From Strongyloides papillosus (taxonomy: Eukaryota > Nematoda > Chromadorea > Rhabditida > Strongyloididae), in contig SRSI01000010.1 in assembly GCA_005656395.1 (NCBI GenBank), positions 806,001 through 870,000 of the forward strand: a stretch of DNA of 64,000 bases, read 5' to 3'. Shown piece by piece: positions 47,951-59,300 of the stretch. The notes under the pieces are model-generated. The model saw only the letters and a program-made list of their open reading frames with translations, searched no databases and was not told the origin of the DNA. Position 1 is the first letter of the stretch. Every line of letters starts with the position of its first letter. The position numbers and the translations under genes were made by a program.

Positions 47951-49147
47951 TTACAATATATTCATTCTTTTTTTTGTTTTTAAAAACTCTTTTTTTGCCG
48001 TTTTAGTTAAAAACATTTTGTTTCCTTTACTACCTGGGCATAAACCATTATAATCATCTTCAAATAACGCAAATATCATAATACCTCTTAGCTTTTTTTT
48101 AGCTGCATATGATGCTTTTTCTTTAACACTTCTTTCAGTTTCAAGACCAATCCAATCTCGATCATTATTTACAAGGTATCCAGATACTGCATGTTCATTC
48201 CATACAAACTTAAAATTTTTATCAATTAAATAATTACATGAAATGGTGTACGAATAAGAACCTCCTAAAAAGGATGAACCAATTGCAGGGGCATATGGAA
48301 AATGCATGCGTTTTTCGAGTAGTTTATACCCTCGTCCATATGTTGGTATACCAAAAACTACTTTTTTTGGAGAAATTCCTTGTTTTAGATAATATTCTGT
48401 TGAGTATGCTGAGTTCATTCTCGCCGCGATATATATCTCGTACGGTTCTGCATATAAAGGGGCGTTAAATCCAACAAAAGGTTCTAATTTTGAAAACATA
48501 TGGAAATCATAATTCATAATTTGAATAAAATCAAGATAAGTATTCATTGCTGAAAAGTTATAGCTTTTCGATGCAATAGTATATGGACCCGATACTGCTG
48601 CAGTTAACAGATATTTTTTTGTTAGTTTCGGATTGTTAAAGATGTCGTGTAGTCGTTGAATTAATTCTGTAAATTTATCTCGCTCACTGGGACTAGATCC
48701 ATGACCCCAGGCAGGAAATTCCCAATCTATGTCAAAACCATCTAAACCTGACAATCTTGTAAAATTATACATACTATCTATCATATTACTAAATTTTTTA
48801 TCATCATAAATTACATTTCTGATGGACTCGGGGTTAGGTAAAAAAGTTAGTAAAATTTTAAGATCTTTATTCGTTTTTTTAAGATTTAAAACAGATGTCA
48901 TATCCTCAATGTGAGGAAAAACAACTTGCTCAGAACTGTTTAAAAAACAAGAATTTATTAACATTATATGTGTACAGAGAAAGGGATCAATTTGCTCTGT
49001 AACATCATTTCTTGCAATGTCGTGGTAACACGAAATAACAGAATCATATGAACTTATTCGTAATATTAAAAAAGATAATAAAAAAATACTCACCACTTTT
49101 TTATATAATATTTCTCTCCAGTTAGATTTTAAATTTATATTATACAT
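47951..49147 (-). CDS. GH18 chitinase-family protein
   Basis: A single exon of 398 residues. A hydrophobic segment at about residues 18-34 is either a signal anchor or an uncleaved signal peptide after a 17-residue lead. The GH18 barrel is complete: the catalytic DGFDIDWE motif is intact (Asp136, Asp139, Asp141, Glu143), followed by the substrate-site MNYDFH and FGIPTYGRGY. Activity is therefore plausible. The late barrel strand reads MIFALFEDD, with Phe where most active enzymes have Trp in the subsite -1 floor, so binding may be altered. It has no chitin-binding domain. Nematode family members act in eggshell and cuticle turnover or defence. The stop lies 30 bp from the emc-2 stop, convergent. 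Confidence 0.88.
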   Translation of the reverse strand: MYNINLKSNWREILYKKVVSIFLLSFLILRISSYDSVISCYHDIARNDVTEQIDPFLCTHIMLINSCFLNSSEQVVFPHIEDMTSVLNLKKTNKDLKILLTFLPNPESIRNVIYDDKKFSNMIDSMYNFTRLSGLDGFDIDWEFPAWGHGSSPSERDKFTELIQRLHDIFNNPKLTKKYLLTAAVSGPYTIASKSYNFSAMNTYLDFIQIMNYDFHMFSKLEPFVGFNAPLYAEPYEIYIAARMNSAYSTEYYLKQGISPKKVVFGIPTYGRGYKLLEKRMHFPYAPAIGSSFLGGSYSYTISCNYLIDKNFKFVWNEHAVSGYLVNNDRDWIGLETERSVKEKASYAAKKKLRGIMIFALFEDDYNGLCPGSKGNKMFLTKTAKKEFLKTKKRMNIL

Positions 49148-49623
49148 ATTAGTTAAATGTCTAAAAAATTAACATCCAATTATAGGTAATAAGTATATTT
49201 CTTAAACTAAAACAACGCATGTAATTTAAATTTGATTTGTTGAATATATAAAAGTATTCCATATATATTTTTACAAATAATAGTTTTCCTTCATAAATTT
49301 TAATTATACATCTTTGCGACTTTAAAAAGACATATAGTAAAGTTAAACAAATGGGAAACGTTCAAACGTTTTAACTCCGATTTGTATTTTTCTCTTCTAA
49401 AGAACATATGCACAATTTAAAATAGAACGTGTGATCCCCACATTTCTTAAATATTTAACGAGTACACTTTTCTCTTAAAATGGTACCTCTCCTACAGCGA
49501 AATTTTGTTTTTATTTTGCGGGTATAACTGTTGTATCTTGTCTTTAGACTATCTCTGTGTATCTTGTCTAATAATATATTTATTAATTTTGCATTTCAGC
49601 GAATCCTTATAGTATTTTACAAA
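49148..49623. promoter_or_regulatory. Divergent promoter region GH18 / TPX2-like
   Basis: About 475 bp between head-to-head genes. Somewhat less AT-rich near the plus-strand start. A near-repeat, CTGTTGTATCTTGTCT / CTGTGTATCTTGTCT, lies at about 49529-49570 just upstream of the plus-strand gene. Confidence 0.45.
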
Positions 49624-50647
49624 ATGGAAAAGAATTGTGATGACGATTATTATATCATCCCTTCAGTGTGTACGTACCGCGACTTTTTAACAGATTCACT
49701 GGATGACTCAATTGGCGACAAATTTTTTGAGAGTAAGTGAATTATCCTAACGACAAAAATATACTTTTGTTTTCTTAGAAATGAGACAAGAGATGAAAGA
49801 AAATGAGTTGAAAATGCAGAAAAGAGAATCATTGCCTAAAAGAAGACCATCAGTGTCAAAAGTAAATGAGAAGGAGAATATTAGTGAAGGTCTTCCAAAA
49901 CGAGAGATTCCTTCAATTAAAATTGTCCCCAAGCAACCTGTTCCAAGTTCAACAAGGCTTCTATCTACTTTTGGTAAGACACCTTCTAAGTCTGAAACAT
50001 CAGTTACGAAGACAAAGGTTGAATTGCCTTCAAGAAGAAGTGCCCGTCTAGGTCAACCATTTACTGAGGATAATAGAACCGAAAACAAACAACAATTGCA
50101 GCCTGTCTTACCCAGTATGCAAACTAGAGGTCGTAGTTTGGGTCCGTCTATTAATAGAACAAACTCAACAGGAAATAGCGATCCGAGGGCAAGTAACAGA
50201 CGACTTTCAAACTTACTACAGAATGCTGTACCAACGAAACCAGGAAATGTTGTTGTACCTCCGAAGATGCCTGCATTGACAGCACGAGCCAAGCGAGCAG
50301 CTAGTGAACCACCGAAACCAGATAGATCATCGAGAACAGTTTACAACCTTCGACAAAATGTTCAAAAACCTGAGAAATACGAACCTCCAATCATTCATAG
50401 ACCACCCTCAAGTATTAGACGTTCTGTTTCCAGAGAACCTATACGTCTGACACAAAGACGTGCCAATTCTGTTGGTCCAGCAGATAGGCGCCCTCTTCTT
50501 CCAAGTCAAATTGCACCAGCTACACCCTTATCTGTCAACCCAACACCAAAGAAAGTTGGAGTTGTAACCAAGGAGAGAATTATGGCCATGGTTGAAAGAC
50601 TATCTCAACCAAAAAAGAAAACTACCGTCTCTACAACTAATTATTAA
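49624..50647 (+). CDS. Basic protein, candidate TPX2/TPXL-1 homologue
   Basis: Exons 49624-49732 and 49779-50647 (46 bp intron) give 325 residues. Residues 10-40 run Y..P..C.YRDFLTDSLDD..GDKFFEK, which echoes the Aurora A-binding N terminus of TPX2: Tyr/Pro, Asp-Phe, Ser-Leu-Asp-Asp, then an aromatic pair before Glu-Glu/Lys in a helix. The rest is strongly basic, Pro/Ser/Arg-rich and disordered, as expected of a microtubule-binding protein. KEN motifs at 43-45 and 68-70 could be APC/C degrons; TPX2 also has one. No TPX2 C-terminal repeats are visible, as in the short nematode TPXL-1. The call rests on short motifs and order, not on a long alignment. Coding sequence is clearly richer in G and C than most neighbours. 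Confidence 0.5.
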
Positions 50648-50850
50648 AAAAAAATAAATAACTTTTCTATGTGTTTGTGTTTTTTCTTCTTACTACCGAT
50701 GTTTACACGTTCTGTAAATAAATTTATAATCATCCCACTTTCTGTCTCTTCATAACGATACGATACATACTGAAATGTACCGCGTTTTATGATTTCCTTT
50801 TTTTTGGTATAAAGTGCCTCTTAACTAGTTACTGCGTTAATATTTTCGAA

Positions 50851-52181
50851 ATGAAAGTTGACATCAAAGATAGAGATACGTTATATCGTCTAATTATTGA
50901 GTAAGTTTTAATTAATTAATTATTTTATATAATGAATCTAGACAATTATTGTATGATGGTTATCAACAAGTAGCAAATAATTTATTTCAGACAATTGGCA
51001 ATACTGGGAAATTACCCCCACCTTGCAATAAACTGTTTAAAGTTGTTCAACATTCTTTACATGATGGAGAATTAAACGAAGAGGTAAATTTTGACGATGA
51101 AATGGAAGATGATGAATATTATCAAGGATATTCTGGACTTGATTTGGAGTATGACGCCGATGTTCCAGTTAGTAGTCCAGAACCATCCTTGTACGAAACA
51201 ATTTTCTTGACTACTCATAAAGGACCAAGTCGTGCAGTTGCTTTTAGTGAAGATGGTAAGCTCGCTGCCACTGGATCTCAAGATTGTACTATTAAAATTA
51301 TTGACATTGACAAAGTAGTAATGAAAGAGTCAGGAAATTCTGAGTTCGATGCAAATCCTGTAATTAGAACTTTATATGATCATTCTGATGAGGTAACTTG
51401 CTTGGCTTTTCATCCAAAACAACAATTACTTGTCTCCGGATCAAGTGATAAAACACTAAAGTTTTTCGACTATGCTAAAAGTGCTGTTAGACGAGCAATG
51501 AGATCAATTACGGAAGTTGAGAGATTAAATGCAATATCTTTCCATCCATCAGGGGACTATATTGCAGTTGGAACAGAAAATAAAGTATTAAGATTATATT
51601 CAACTGAAACACAACAATGTTGGGTTTCCTCACAACCACTGGACCAACATATAGCAGCTATAAAAACAATTGATTATACTTGTACTGGGAATTTGCTTGC
51701 GACAGGATCATCTGATGGCGACATTAAAATATGGGACGGGGTTTCTGGAAGGTGTATTGAAACTTTTCAAAAAGCTCATGATGGTGATGAAATTTGTAGT
51801 GTTCAATTTACCAAGAATGGGAAATACATTTTGTCATCTGGTTTTGATTCAGTAGTTAAACTTTGGGAATTATCCACAAACCGGTGTTTAAATGTTTATC
51901 ATGCTCCTGGTTTCAGTAGTCAAAGGCTTTCTGTCAATGCTGAATTCAATCATACAGAAGATTTCATTCTATTTCCAGATGAGAAATCATGCAATTTAAA
52001 TTCATGGGATTCAAGGACTACTGAGAAAAAGAAGTTTTTGCCTCTAGGTCACACTGCTCCTGTCAGAAAAATGAAACATGCTCCAAATATGGCTATGCTT
52101 ATAACTTGTAGTGATGATTCAAGAGTGCGCTTTTGGTACAAAAAATATAAAACAAGACAATACTACCAAGAACATATTTGA
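50851..52181 (+). CDS. cpf-1: Cleavage stimulation factor subunit 1 (CstF-50)
   Basis: CstF-50 is the WD40 subunit of the CstF complex, which binds the downstream element during mRNA 3'-end cleavage and polyadenylation. Exons 50851-50900 and 50942-52181 (41 bp intron) give 429 residues, the normal family length. The N terminus carries the short homodimerisation domain (RDTLYRLIIEQLLYDGY). An acidic linker follows, then six to seven WD repeats with clear GH/SD...KIWD or KLWEL ends and a terminal DDSRVRFWYKKYKTRQYYQEH, which is near-invariant in the family. Clean frame. Confidence 0.93.
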
Positions 52182-52836
52182 ATAAGTTTTTTTTAAATGA
52201 TGATTTTCACATATGGCATTGTATTAATTTGCAGTAAATAAATCTGTTTTGTAACATTTCTTGTACGAAACTTTTTAGTACTATTGTGAAAATAATTTTT
52301 TATTTTAAATAAGAATATTATTCTCTATCATTAGTTAATTCATTTCATAATTGCATAAGATCTTATTAAATGATATATTTCTTAAAGTCTACTTTTTTTT
52401 ATCTTTTTTGAAAACCAAACATAAAAATTGAAATATTTCGGTTGTGAAAATTGTAAAAAAGGAAAAATACATTAAAACCATCTCCAATGTTCATGGTAGT
52501 TGTTAGTCTTCCTACATATCGTATGTCATTTGTTTGGAATTATATGTCTGTTACTTTGTATTCAAGTGATTTATAACATTTTAAACATCATCGTGATAAT
52601 TTTTTTTACAATTCATTTATGTTTATTTCTAATATTTATCAGTTGTTTTTATATTTTACCTGTATCGTTAATATATTGACGTATTCTTTTTTTCCCTAAT
52701 TAGTTCTTTCTTAAGTTTTAGGTAAATTCTGGCGATTTTTGAACACAGTTTTTATTAAATTTTATACTACGTTTTTTTAAATGCTGTCTTGTTTATTGTG
52801 GAATAATTTATTAATTGTTTATTTTTAGATATTATC
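52182..52836. other. Intergenic, 650 bp
   Basis: AT-rich, T-rich towards the right end, between two plus-strand genes. No coding frame. A strong acceptor (TTTTTAG, AG at 52827-52828) sits 8 nt before the let-858 ATG, so this region probably includes a promoter plus a spliced-leader acceptor or a 5' non-coding exon. Confidence 0.5.
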
Positions 52837-54513
52837 ATGTCAACTGAAGGTGAAATTCCTAGTTCTCCTGAAAGAACAAAAAATTCTACTTCAGTAGAGA
52901 AGAAGGAAAGTAAACCAGAAATGAAAGTATTAAGTATAAATACCTATATGCCTCCATCTCGGATGATGGCAATGATGGCGAAAATTGATGATAAAGGTTC
53001 AGAGACATATCAACGTTTGAATTGGGAATTATTAAAAAAGAAAATTCAAGGAGCTGTAAACAAGCTGAATGCACAAAATATTGTTCCTGTTCTTCAAGAA
53101 TTAATGAAAGTTAACATCATTCGTGGAAAAGGATTGCTTATAAAGGCTCTTATTCAAGCTCAGGCATTTTCTCCTACATTTTCAAATGTTTATGCTGCAT
53201 TTGTTTCTGTTATTAATTCTAAATTTCCCAATATTGGAGAACTTTTAATTAAAAGATTGGTTATTCAATTTAAAAGATGTTACAATAAGAATGATAAAGA
53301 CAACGCAAAAAAGATTTTGCAGTTTATTGCACATTTAACAAATCAAAATGTAATACATGAGTTATTGTCACTTGAAATATTGTTTACACTCATGGAAACT
53401 CCTACAGATGACTCTATTGAAATGAGTATAACATTTATAAGAGAAATAGGTATGAAATTGACGGAAATTTCACCAAAAGGAATAACAGCCATATTTGAAA
53501 GATTGAGATCTATTTTGAATAATAGTGATACCATTTCTAAGAGAATTCAATATATGATTGAGGTTTTATTTCAAACAAGGAAAGAAAAATTTGCAGCCCA
53601 TATATCTGTTCCCGAGGAGTTAGATCTTATAGAAGAGGAGGATCAGATTACCCATAATATTTCATTGACAGAAGTTCTCGATCCAGAAAATAAATTAAAT
53701 TACTTTAGCTTTGATTTTAATTTCGAAGAAAACGAGAAACAATATGACGAGGTAAAACGAGAAATTCTTGGAGATGTGGACGATGATGACTTTGAACAAG
53801 GAGAGGGTAATAGTGGAGAAAAAGAGGAGGAAGGAGAAGAAAATGAAACTAGTGAGAATACTGATAATCCTGTTGCCATGAAAATTATTGATCTAACTGA
53901 TGAACAATTAACGGCTTTTCGTAAATCCGTTTATCTCACACTTCAGTCATCCCTAGATTATCAGGAAGCTGCTCATAAACTTATTAAAAATGAATGGAAA
54001 CCAGGTCTTGAGAAGGAGCTTTGCAACATGATTGTTGATGCATGTGCTCAACAAAGATCATATGAAAATTTCTACGGCAATTTAGCTGCTAGATTTTGTA
54101 ATTTAAAACAGGAGTTTCAAAATTGTTTTGAAGAAATTGCAAAAGATGCCTATACAAATGTCCATCGTTTTCCAATAACTCAACTAAGAAATGTTGCTTT
54201 TCTTGTTTCACATCTTCTTTTTACAAATTCTATTAGTTGGGATGTTTTGAGTATAGTTAGATTAACGGAAACAGATACTACTCCAGCAGGCAGGATATAC
54301 TTAAAATTTGTATTTCAAACAATTGTTGAGAATATAAGTGCTGCAAAGTTTTATGAGAAAATGAAAGATCCAGAAATGGCTCACATATGGAAAGGAATTT
54401 TCCCACGAAATAATAAAGAAGATATTATGTTTGCTATAAACTACTTCACCATGATTGATCTAGGACAACTTACATTAGATATGAGAGAAAGATTAAAGAA
54501 ATTAAGCTCATGA
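52837..54513 (+). CDS. let-858: Pre-mRNA splicing factor CWC22 (LET-858)
   Basis: CWC22 binds eIF4A3 in the spliceosome and delivers it for exon-junction complex assembly; the C. elegans orthologue is essential. One coding exon of 558 residues. After a charged N terminus, the MIF4G domain spans about residues 60-270, starting LNWELLKKKIQGAVNKLN and including IRGKGLL.KALIQAQ and the LLIKRLVIQFKR helix. An acidic linker follows (about 320-350), then the MA3 domain (about 360-470) with the LTDEQLTAFRKSVYLTLQSSLDYQEAAHKL-type start. The last stretch (IFPRN...INYFTMIDLGQLT..MRE) is the conserved C-terminal block. The RS/Lys-rich tail of longer orthologues is missing; the frame stops soon after MRERLKKL. 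Clean frame. Confidence 0.94.
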   Translation: MSTEGEIPSSPERTKNSTSVEKKESKPEMKVLSINTYMPPSRMMAMMAKIDDKGSETYQRLNWELLKKKIQGAVNKLNAQNIVPVLQELMKVNIIRGKGLLIKALIQAQAFSPTFSNVYAAFVSVINSKFPNIGELLIKRLVIQFKRCYNKNDKDNAKKILQFIAHLTNQNVIHELLSLEILFTLMETPTDDSIEMSITFIREIGMKLTEISPKGITAIFERLRSILNNSDTISKRIQYMIEVLFQTRKEKFAAHISVPEELDLIEEEDQITHNISLTEVLDPENKLNYFSFDFNFEENEKQYDEVKREILGDVDDDDFEQGEGNSGEKEEEGEENETSENTDNPVAMKIIDLTDEQLTAFRKSVYLTLQSSLDYQEAAHKLIKNEWKPGLEKELCNMIVDACAQQRSYENFYGNLAARFCNLKQEFQNCFEEIAKDAYTNVHRFPITQLRNVAFLVSHLLFTNSISWDVLSIVRLTETDTTPAGRIYLKFVFQTIVENISAAKFYEKMKDPEMAHIWKGIFPRNNKEDIMFAINYFTMIDLGQLTLDMRERLKKLSS

Positions 54514-54785
54514 GATTTAAATTAACTGATTTACTTTATTTCATTGTATTTTGATACTTTAAAAATGATTTTTTCTAATAAATTATGATTTGATTGTTCT
54601 AGTTATGTAGAAAATTCTACTAATTGTGTGTAGGCTTTATACTTCTAGTAAAAATAAATATAAGCTTTTACTATTCAAATGAATTACAAAATTAAAACGC
54701 ATTTAAAGAAAAAATATCATAACAAATAATCAACAAAACTTTATTTTTAACAATCAAAGGGTAACAATTGATGAACTCGGAAAAT

Positions 54786-56378
54786 TTAGGCTTGTTGTTC
54801 AGCTTCGAAATCTTTTTTGAGTTTTCCAAGGAATGCCTTCTTTTCAGCAGAAGTTTGGAAGCGACCATGTCCGAATTTGGATGTGGTATCAATAAATTTA
54901 AGATTGATCTTTTCAAAAGCGAATCTCTTTTTGTGAGTAAGAAGAGATTTTCTCAATGTAATAACTCTCTTCTTTGATCCCATACATGATCCACGGATCA
55001 TGATGAAATCTTGGTTGACAAGACCATAGTGTGGGAAACCACCCTAAAAATATACCATTTAGTTAAAATATTATTAATAAATGTAGTTGAAATGTATAAC
55101 TCAGTAAGCGGCATTTTCCTCAAAATATATTCGGAATTGCTAAGCAGATAACATCATCGAAATACATATCATTTGTAGGAAGAAAAACCTACCATTGGGT
55201 TTACTGATTTTTCGGTTAAATCGAATTCAGTGGCACCATTGTTCTTTCCTTCAGCTGTAAGACATGATTTTCCGATTCTGAAGACCTTCTTGTTCATCTC
55301 AGTTCTGTGGTGGTATCCCTTTTGACCAGCACGAGCAACAGTGAAGGCAACACGAGATGGATGCCAAGCTCCAATACAAGCTACCTTACGGAGACCCTTG
55401 TGTGTCTTTCTTGGAAGTTTCTTTGTGTGCCAACGAGAAGTAACACCTTTGAATCCTTTACCCTTGGTAACTCCAATACAGTCGATGAGTTCATCTTGGC
55501 TGAAAACTTGTTCAACTGGAATTTGTTTCTCAAGTTTTTCTTTAGCCCATTCAATCTTATCAGCAATGGTTCCTCCATTTACTTGGATTTCCATAATGTG
55601 AGCTTTCTTTTGTTGCTTCTTAAGAACCTTCATTTGGGTGTGAGCAAGAACTCTGATAGAAGAACAGTATTTCTTCATCTTTTCAAGATCAGATTCGATG
55701 CTCTTCTTACCAGCATCATCTTGCCATTTTTTGGCATACTTGGTGAAAGCCTTCTTCTTGGAACGATACCTAAAAGAAAAAGATATGAGAATTCGTTAAA
55801 GGGCTTTTAATATAGCCCGAAACAGAATTCCCATTCCCTCATAACAATAAATTGTCATTGGAGAGTTATCTTTTAGTGTCGTCATCTCTCATACCGTAAA
55901 GCAGAGGAGAGGAAACTTCATTATGAAGATTGACCAAAGATTTATAGTGAAATACTAACTCAGCAATTTTGGAAATGAGAATCTGAAAGGCTTTTAAAAA
56001 AATATAAACATACCAGCTTTTGTAGAATCTACGTTTGCAATCTTCAGACAAATGCTCAGCAAAGACAGTCTTTAAAACACGTGGTCCACGTGGGGTATCG
56101 ATGTATCCAACGATTCCGAAAATTACCATTGGTGGAGTCTCAATAATTGTTACGGCTTCGACAACTTCCTTCTTATTGACTTTAGATCCTGGCTTTTCAA
56201 CTTCACGAACAATGTGAGTCATACCAGCCTTGAATCCCATAAAAGCAGTAAGATGAACTGGCTTAGATGGATCGTCTTTTGGGAAAGCCTTACATTTACC
56301 ACGATGTCTTCTTGAACGTTTTTTTGGTGTGAATCCCATGGATCCGTGACGAGGAGCAGAAAATTTCCTGTGTGACAT
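54786..56378 (-). CDS. rpl-3: 60S ribosomal protein L3 (uL3)
   Basis: uL3 lies at the entrance to the peptidyl-transferase centre. Exons 56378-56014, 55769-55193 and 55043-54786 (introns 244 and 149 bp) give 399 residues, the usual eukaryotic length. Highly conserved blocks are obvious: [12 protein letters not shown] at the N terminus, [41 protein letters not shown] (which holds the W-finger loop) and GAWHPSRV, then the C-terminal [11 protein letters not shown] content and codon use are clearly higher than in neighbours, as expected for a highly expressed gene. The introns are longer than usual here: intron 2 holds a box C/D snoRNA candidate and intron 1 an in-frame read-through and an alternative donor. 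A TTTTACAG acceptor sits 7 nt before the ATG, fitting spliced-leader addition. Confidence 0.97.
55092..55167 (-). ncRNA. Box C/D snoRNA candidate in rpl-3 intron 2
   Basis: On the minus strand, in order: stem arm ATGTAT (55167-55162), box C ATGATGT (55157-55151; six of seven bases match RUGAUGA), a CCGA that could be box D', a TGAGGA that could be box C', then box D CTGA (55104-55101) and closing arm ATACAT (55097-55092). The arms are perfectly complementary. Size is about 76 nt. The guide next to box D would include TGCCGCTTA; I could not place its rRNA target by eye. Ribosomal-protein introns, including those of vertebrate RPL3, are classic hosts for such RNAs. Confidence 0.68.
55789..55830 (-). 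other. Hairpin in rpl-3 intron 1
   Basis: GAATTC...GGGCT-loop-AGCCC...GAATTC forms an interrupted stem with a perfect inner 5 bp GC-rich helix (55801-55818) and outer 6 bp arms. It sits about 20 nt from the intron's 3' splice site. It could affect splicing; no known RNA family is recognised. Confidence 0.4.
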
Positions 56379-56387
56379 TGTAACCCT
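56379..56387 (-). promoter_or_regulatory. Candidate trans-splice acceptor, rpl-3
   Basis: TTTTACAG ends 7 nt before the rpl-3 ATG on the minus strand (AG at 56387-56386), with no coding exon upstream. Confidence 0.5.
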
Positions 56388-59300
56388 GTAAAATAAAAAA
56401 AGTAATAAAATATAAAAAATTTTCGTTAATGAGAAAACACTTATAGAAATGGCTTATACTTTTAAATTCAATATTATTAATATTGGGATTGGTTACTGTC
56501 TTTAATTATTTGGTATGACGTATCCTACCGCAAGTTTTCTCTTCAAAAAATATTTTTTTGAAATGTGCGTATTATAAATTTTTGATATTGTATTGTTATG
56601 TATAGTACGCCCTCTTGATCTTTCATTCCTATTGTAAAAATTTAAATATTTTTTCAAAGATTACATTTAAGTAGTGTCCTTATTCATTAAATGTAGAATT
56701 TCAATGGAACTATTAATTAAAAGTACAGTAGGCTATGTAAAATTCTAACTTTTCCATTGTTTACAGTAAAGATATTCAATGTTAAATTATAGTTAAATAA
56801 TAAAGTATGATTTAAAATTAAATTCATTTTTTGCTACCAAGATGAGTTCATTTTTTAGACTTTATGCGCTATATCATTTTATAATCTGTGATTTTTATAA
56901 ATTAATTTTTTTAGAAATGATCTTAAAATTTTTTTATAATCGCATCAAGATAACGTATAACTAATAAATTTTAAAGGTGATAAAATTGTAAATTCAATGT
57001 CACTCATACTTTATTTTAGAAATTAAAAATTGATTTAATATCTTTGTACATTCATCTCTCAAATACTTCCAATTAAAAATGTCGTTAAATTGAAATTGAA
57101 TGTAGAAGAAAATACATAAAGCCAAGATTACTAACATTTTAAAATATATTTTGATCAATCGAAAATTAATTACGTTTTAATATTCCTTTATTTTTTTGTA
57201 ATAATAAAGCTAAAAACTAAGGATGTATATAATAATATTTAAACTCCAATATTTTAATATCTTAAATATAAGAATAAATAAAATTCAACATTGATTAAAC
57301 AATTACTTCAAAATGTTTAAGTTATTCTGAATTTAAATATAATTTATGCTTTGTGTACTGTAATTTATAAACAGATTTTTTTACCATTTCAAAGATAAAA
57401 TGAACAGAGGAAATTTTGTTCATCTTAATAATTACTTTTTAACGACCCTAAATTGAGTTAATCGTTTCGTTACACTACTATAATCTTCGAATGTACTTTT
57501 GTAAAATATAATGCTTTTCAAATATTCTTAATTCATTGCCAACATCTAATTGTCGATTTATTTTATGCACCACATTATTAATTTAATTTAGAAATTTTGA
57601 TAAAGCAGAAAGCCGAAATCTTATTTATATTTAAAATGCTTGGAAATAATATAAAAATGACATTATTACAATTTGGTAATAAACATTGTTATATAATACA
57701 TTAATATAATAAGCTTTAGGTTGATTGTTTAAAAAGACAGTTTTGAAATAATTTAAACATATCATTTTCAAACCATTATCTTGTAAATATGTAATGTTTA
57801 TTATTATATGGGACAATTATTTATCTCTTACATAATTTCTTAATACCATAGAATTTTTTTCATTATTTAATATTTTATTCTATGTTAGTTTTGACTACTT
57901 TAAATAAATTTAGAAATAATATTTCACTGGAAGTATCAATTTTGTATATTTATTTTTTAAAAATAATTAGAAGCGAAGTTTATCTATATAGCTCTTAAAT
58001 CTTTCTTTTATTTTATACTTTTTTAATATATAAAGTGATAAATGCTAATGTTCTATGAGCAACATTTTTTGAGTTACATGGTTTTTGTAATAATTCTTAG
58101 TTATCTTATTTAACTTTCAGACAATTAAACTACTTGCATATGTGTTAACATTTACATTGTTTCAACAAGAGATAATTAGTAATTTTAATGACCTTCTAAA
58201 ATTAATGACAAATTTCTTGTTATTATTGTTTTTTTCTTCTATGTACATATCTAAAAAAATTTTTTTATACATCTTATTTTGCTCTATTTTTATTTCTACA
58301 CAATTTTATTTCAGTATTACTGTTTTAACCTTTTACAAGAGGTTTCAAACATTATTAAATCCTGTATTTAAAATGTTTTGACAACTGTTCAATAATAATT
58401 CAATTTCAAGATAATTATTTGTTTTATTTTTTTATGTATTGATATTTAAGTATATATGTGTAGATTTCTAGTTAGCATTGCTTCAAACAGTAATTGAAAA
58501 AATGTTGATTACTATTTATATGATTTATCTTTATTGTTTTGAACAATTTTGTGATAGTTTATTTTTTCATCAGAAAGATATGTCGCCATATATCAAGTAT
58601 TGTGGTTATACATATTATTTATGTAATATTATTTGTTATTAAAATTATAGTTGACATATAAACTAATATAGAACTATCATATTTTTATCGCATTACTTTT
58701 GTTTAATCTAGAAATAATTGGAAAAACAATTTAATTTTCCATAGACCCATGATTTTATAATCATCAAAGTTTAGGTATAAATATATGTACTTATTTGACT
58801 ATAAAAATTCATTTTTTTGTCATTTTATTTGTTTTCAAATATTTGACTTTCATCATTAATCTGTTATCAAATATTTTTTAATTTATTGCTTTTGAAAATT
58901 ACATAGTAGATGTTTATTTTGAAAAATTAAACTGTATAGAATGGATACAATAAATATTTATATTCAAAGATTGTATGATGACATTAAAAACGACATATTT
59001 AATCATTTAGGCATCATTTAATCATTTGTATAAAAGTTATCGTTGTATTATTGTCAAGTAAAATTGTACAGTCAAATTATCCTTGTAAAAAATAAATTGT
59101 TATTAAGAAATAAATTTTTGATATATTATACATATCTAATTTATGAGTCATCAAAAGGTAAAAAATTATACATTAGGTTATAATATAAAAAGATGAATCA
59201 AACATCAGTTTATTATTTGACAATGTCGACGCAAAAATATATTTCTATAAGTTTGTTGAGTCAACGCTTCTATATATGTATTGTTTATTCCTTCACCGTC

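Noticed and set aside
55307..55810. 167-codon plus-strand frame opposite rpl-3
   Set aside because: Antisense shadow of a strongly codon-biased ribosomal protein gene.
55770..56013. A second box C/D snoRNA in rpl-3 intron 1
   Set aside because: A C-like box (ATGACGA) is present but no CTGA follows it and no terminal stem forms.
58142..58381. 79-codon open frame on the plus strand
   Set aside because: Almost entirely Phe, Leu, Ile, Ser and Lys from T-rich DNA, with no homology or splice context; expected by chance at this base composition.
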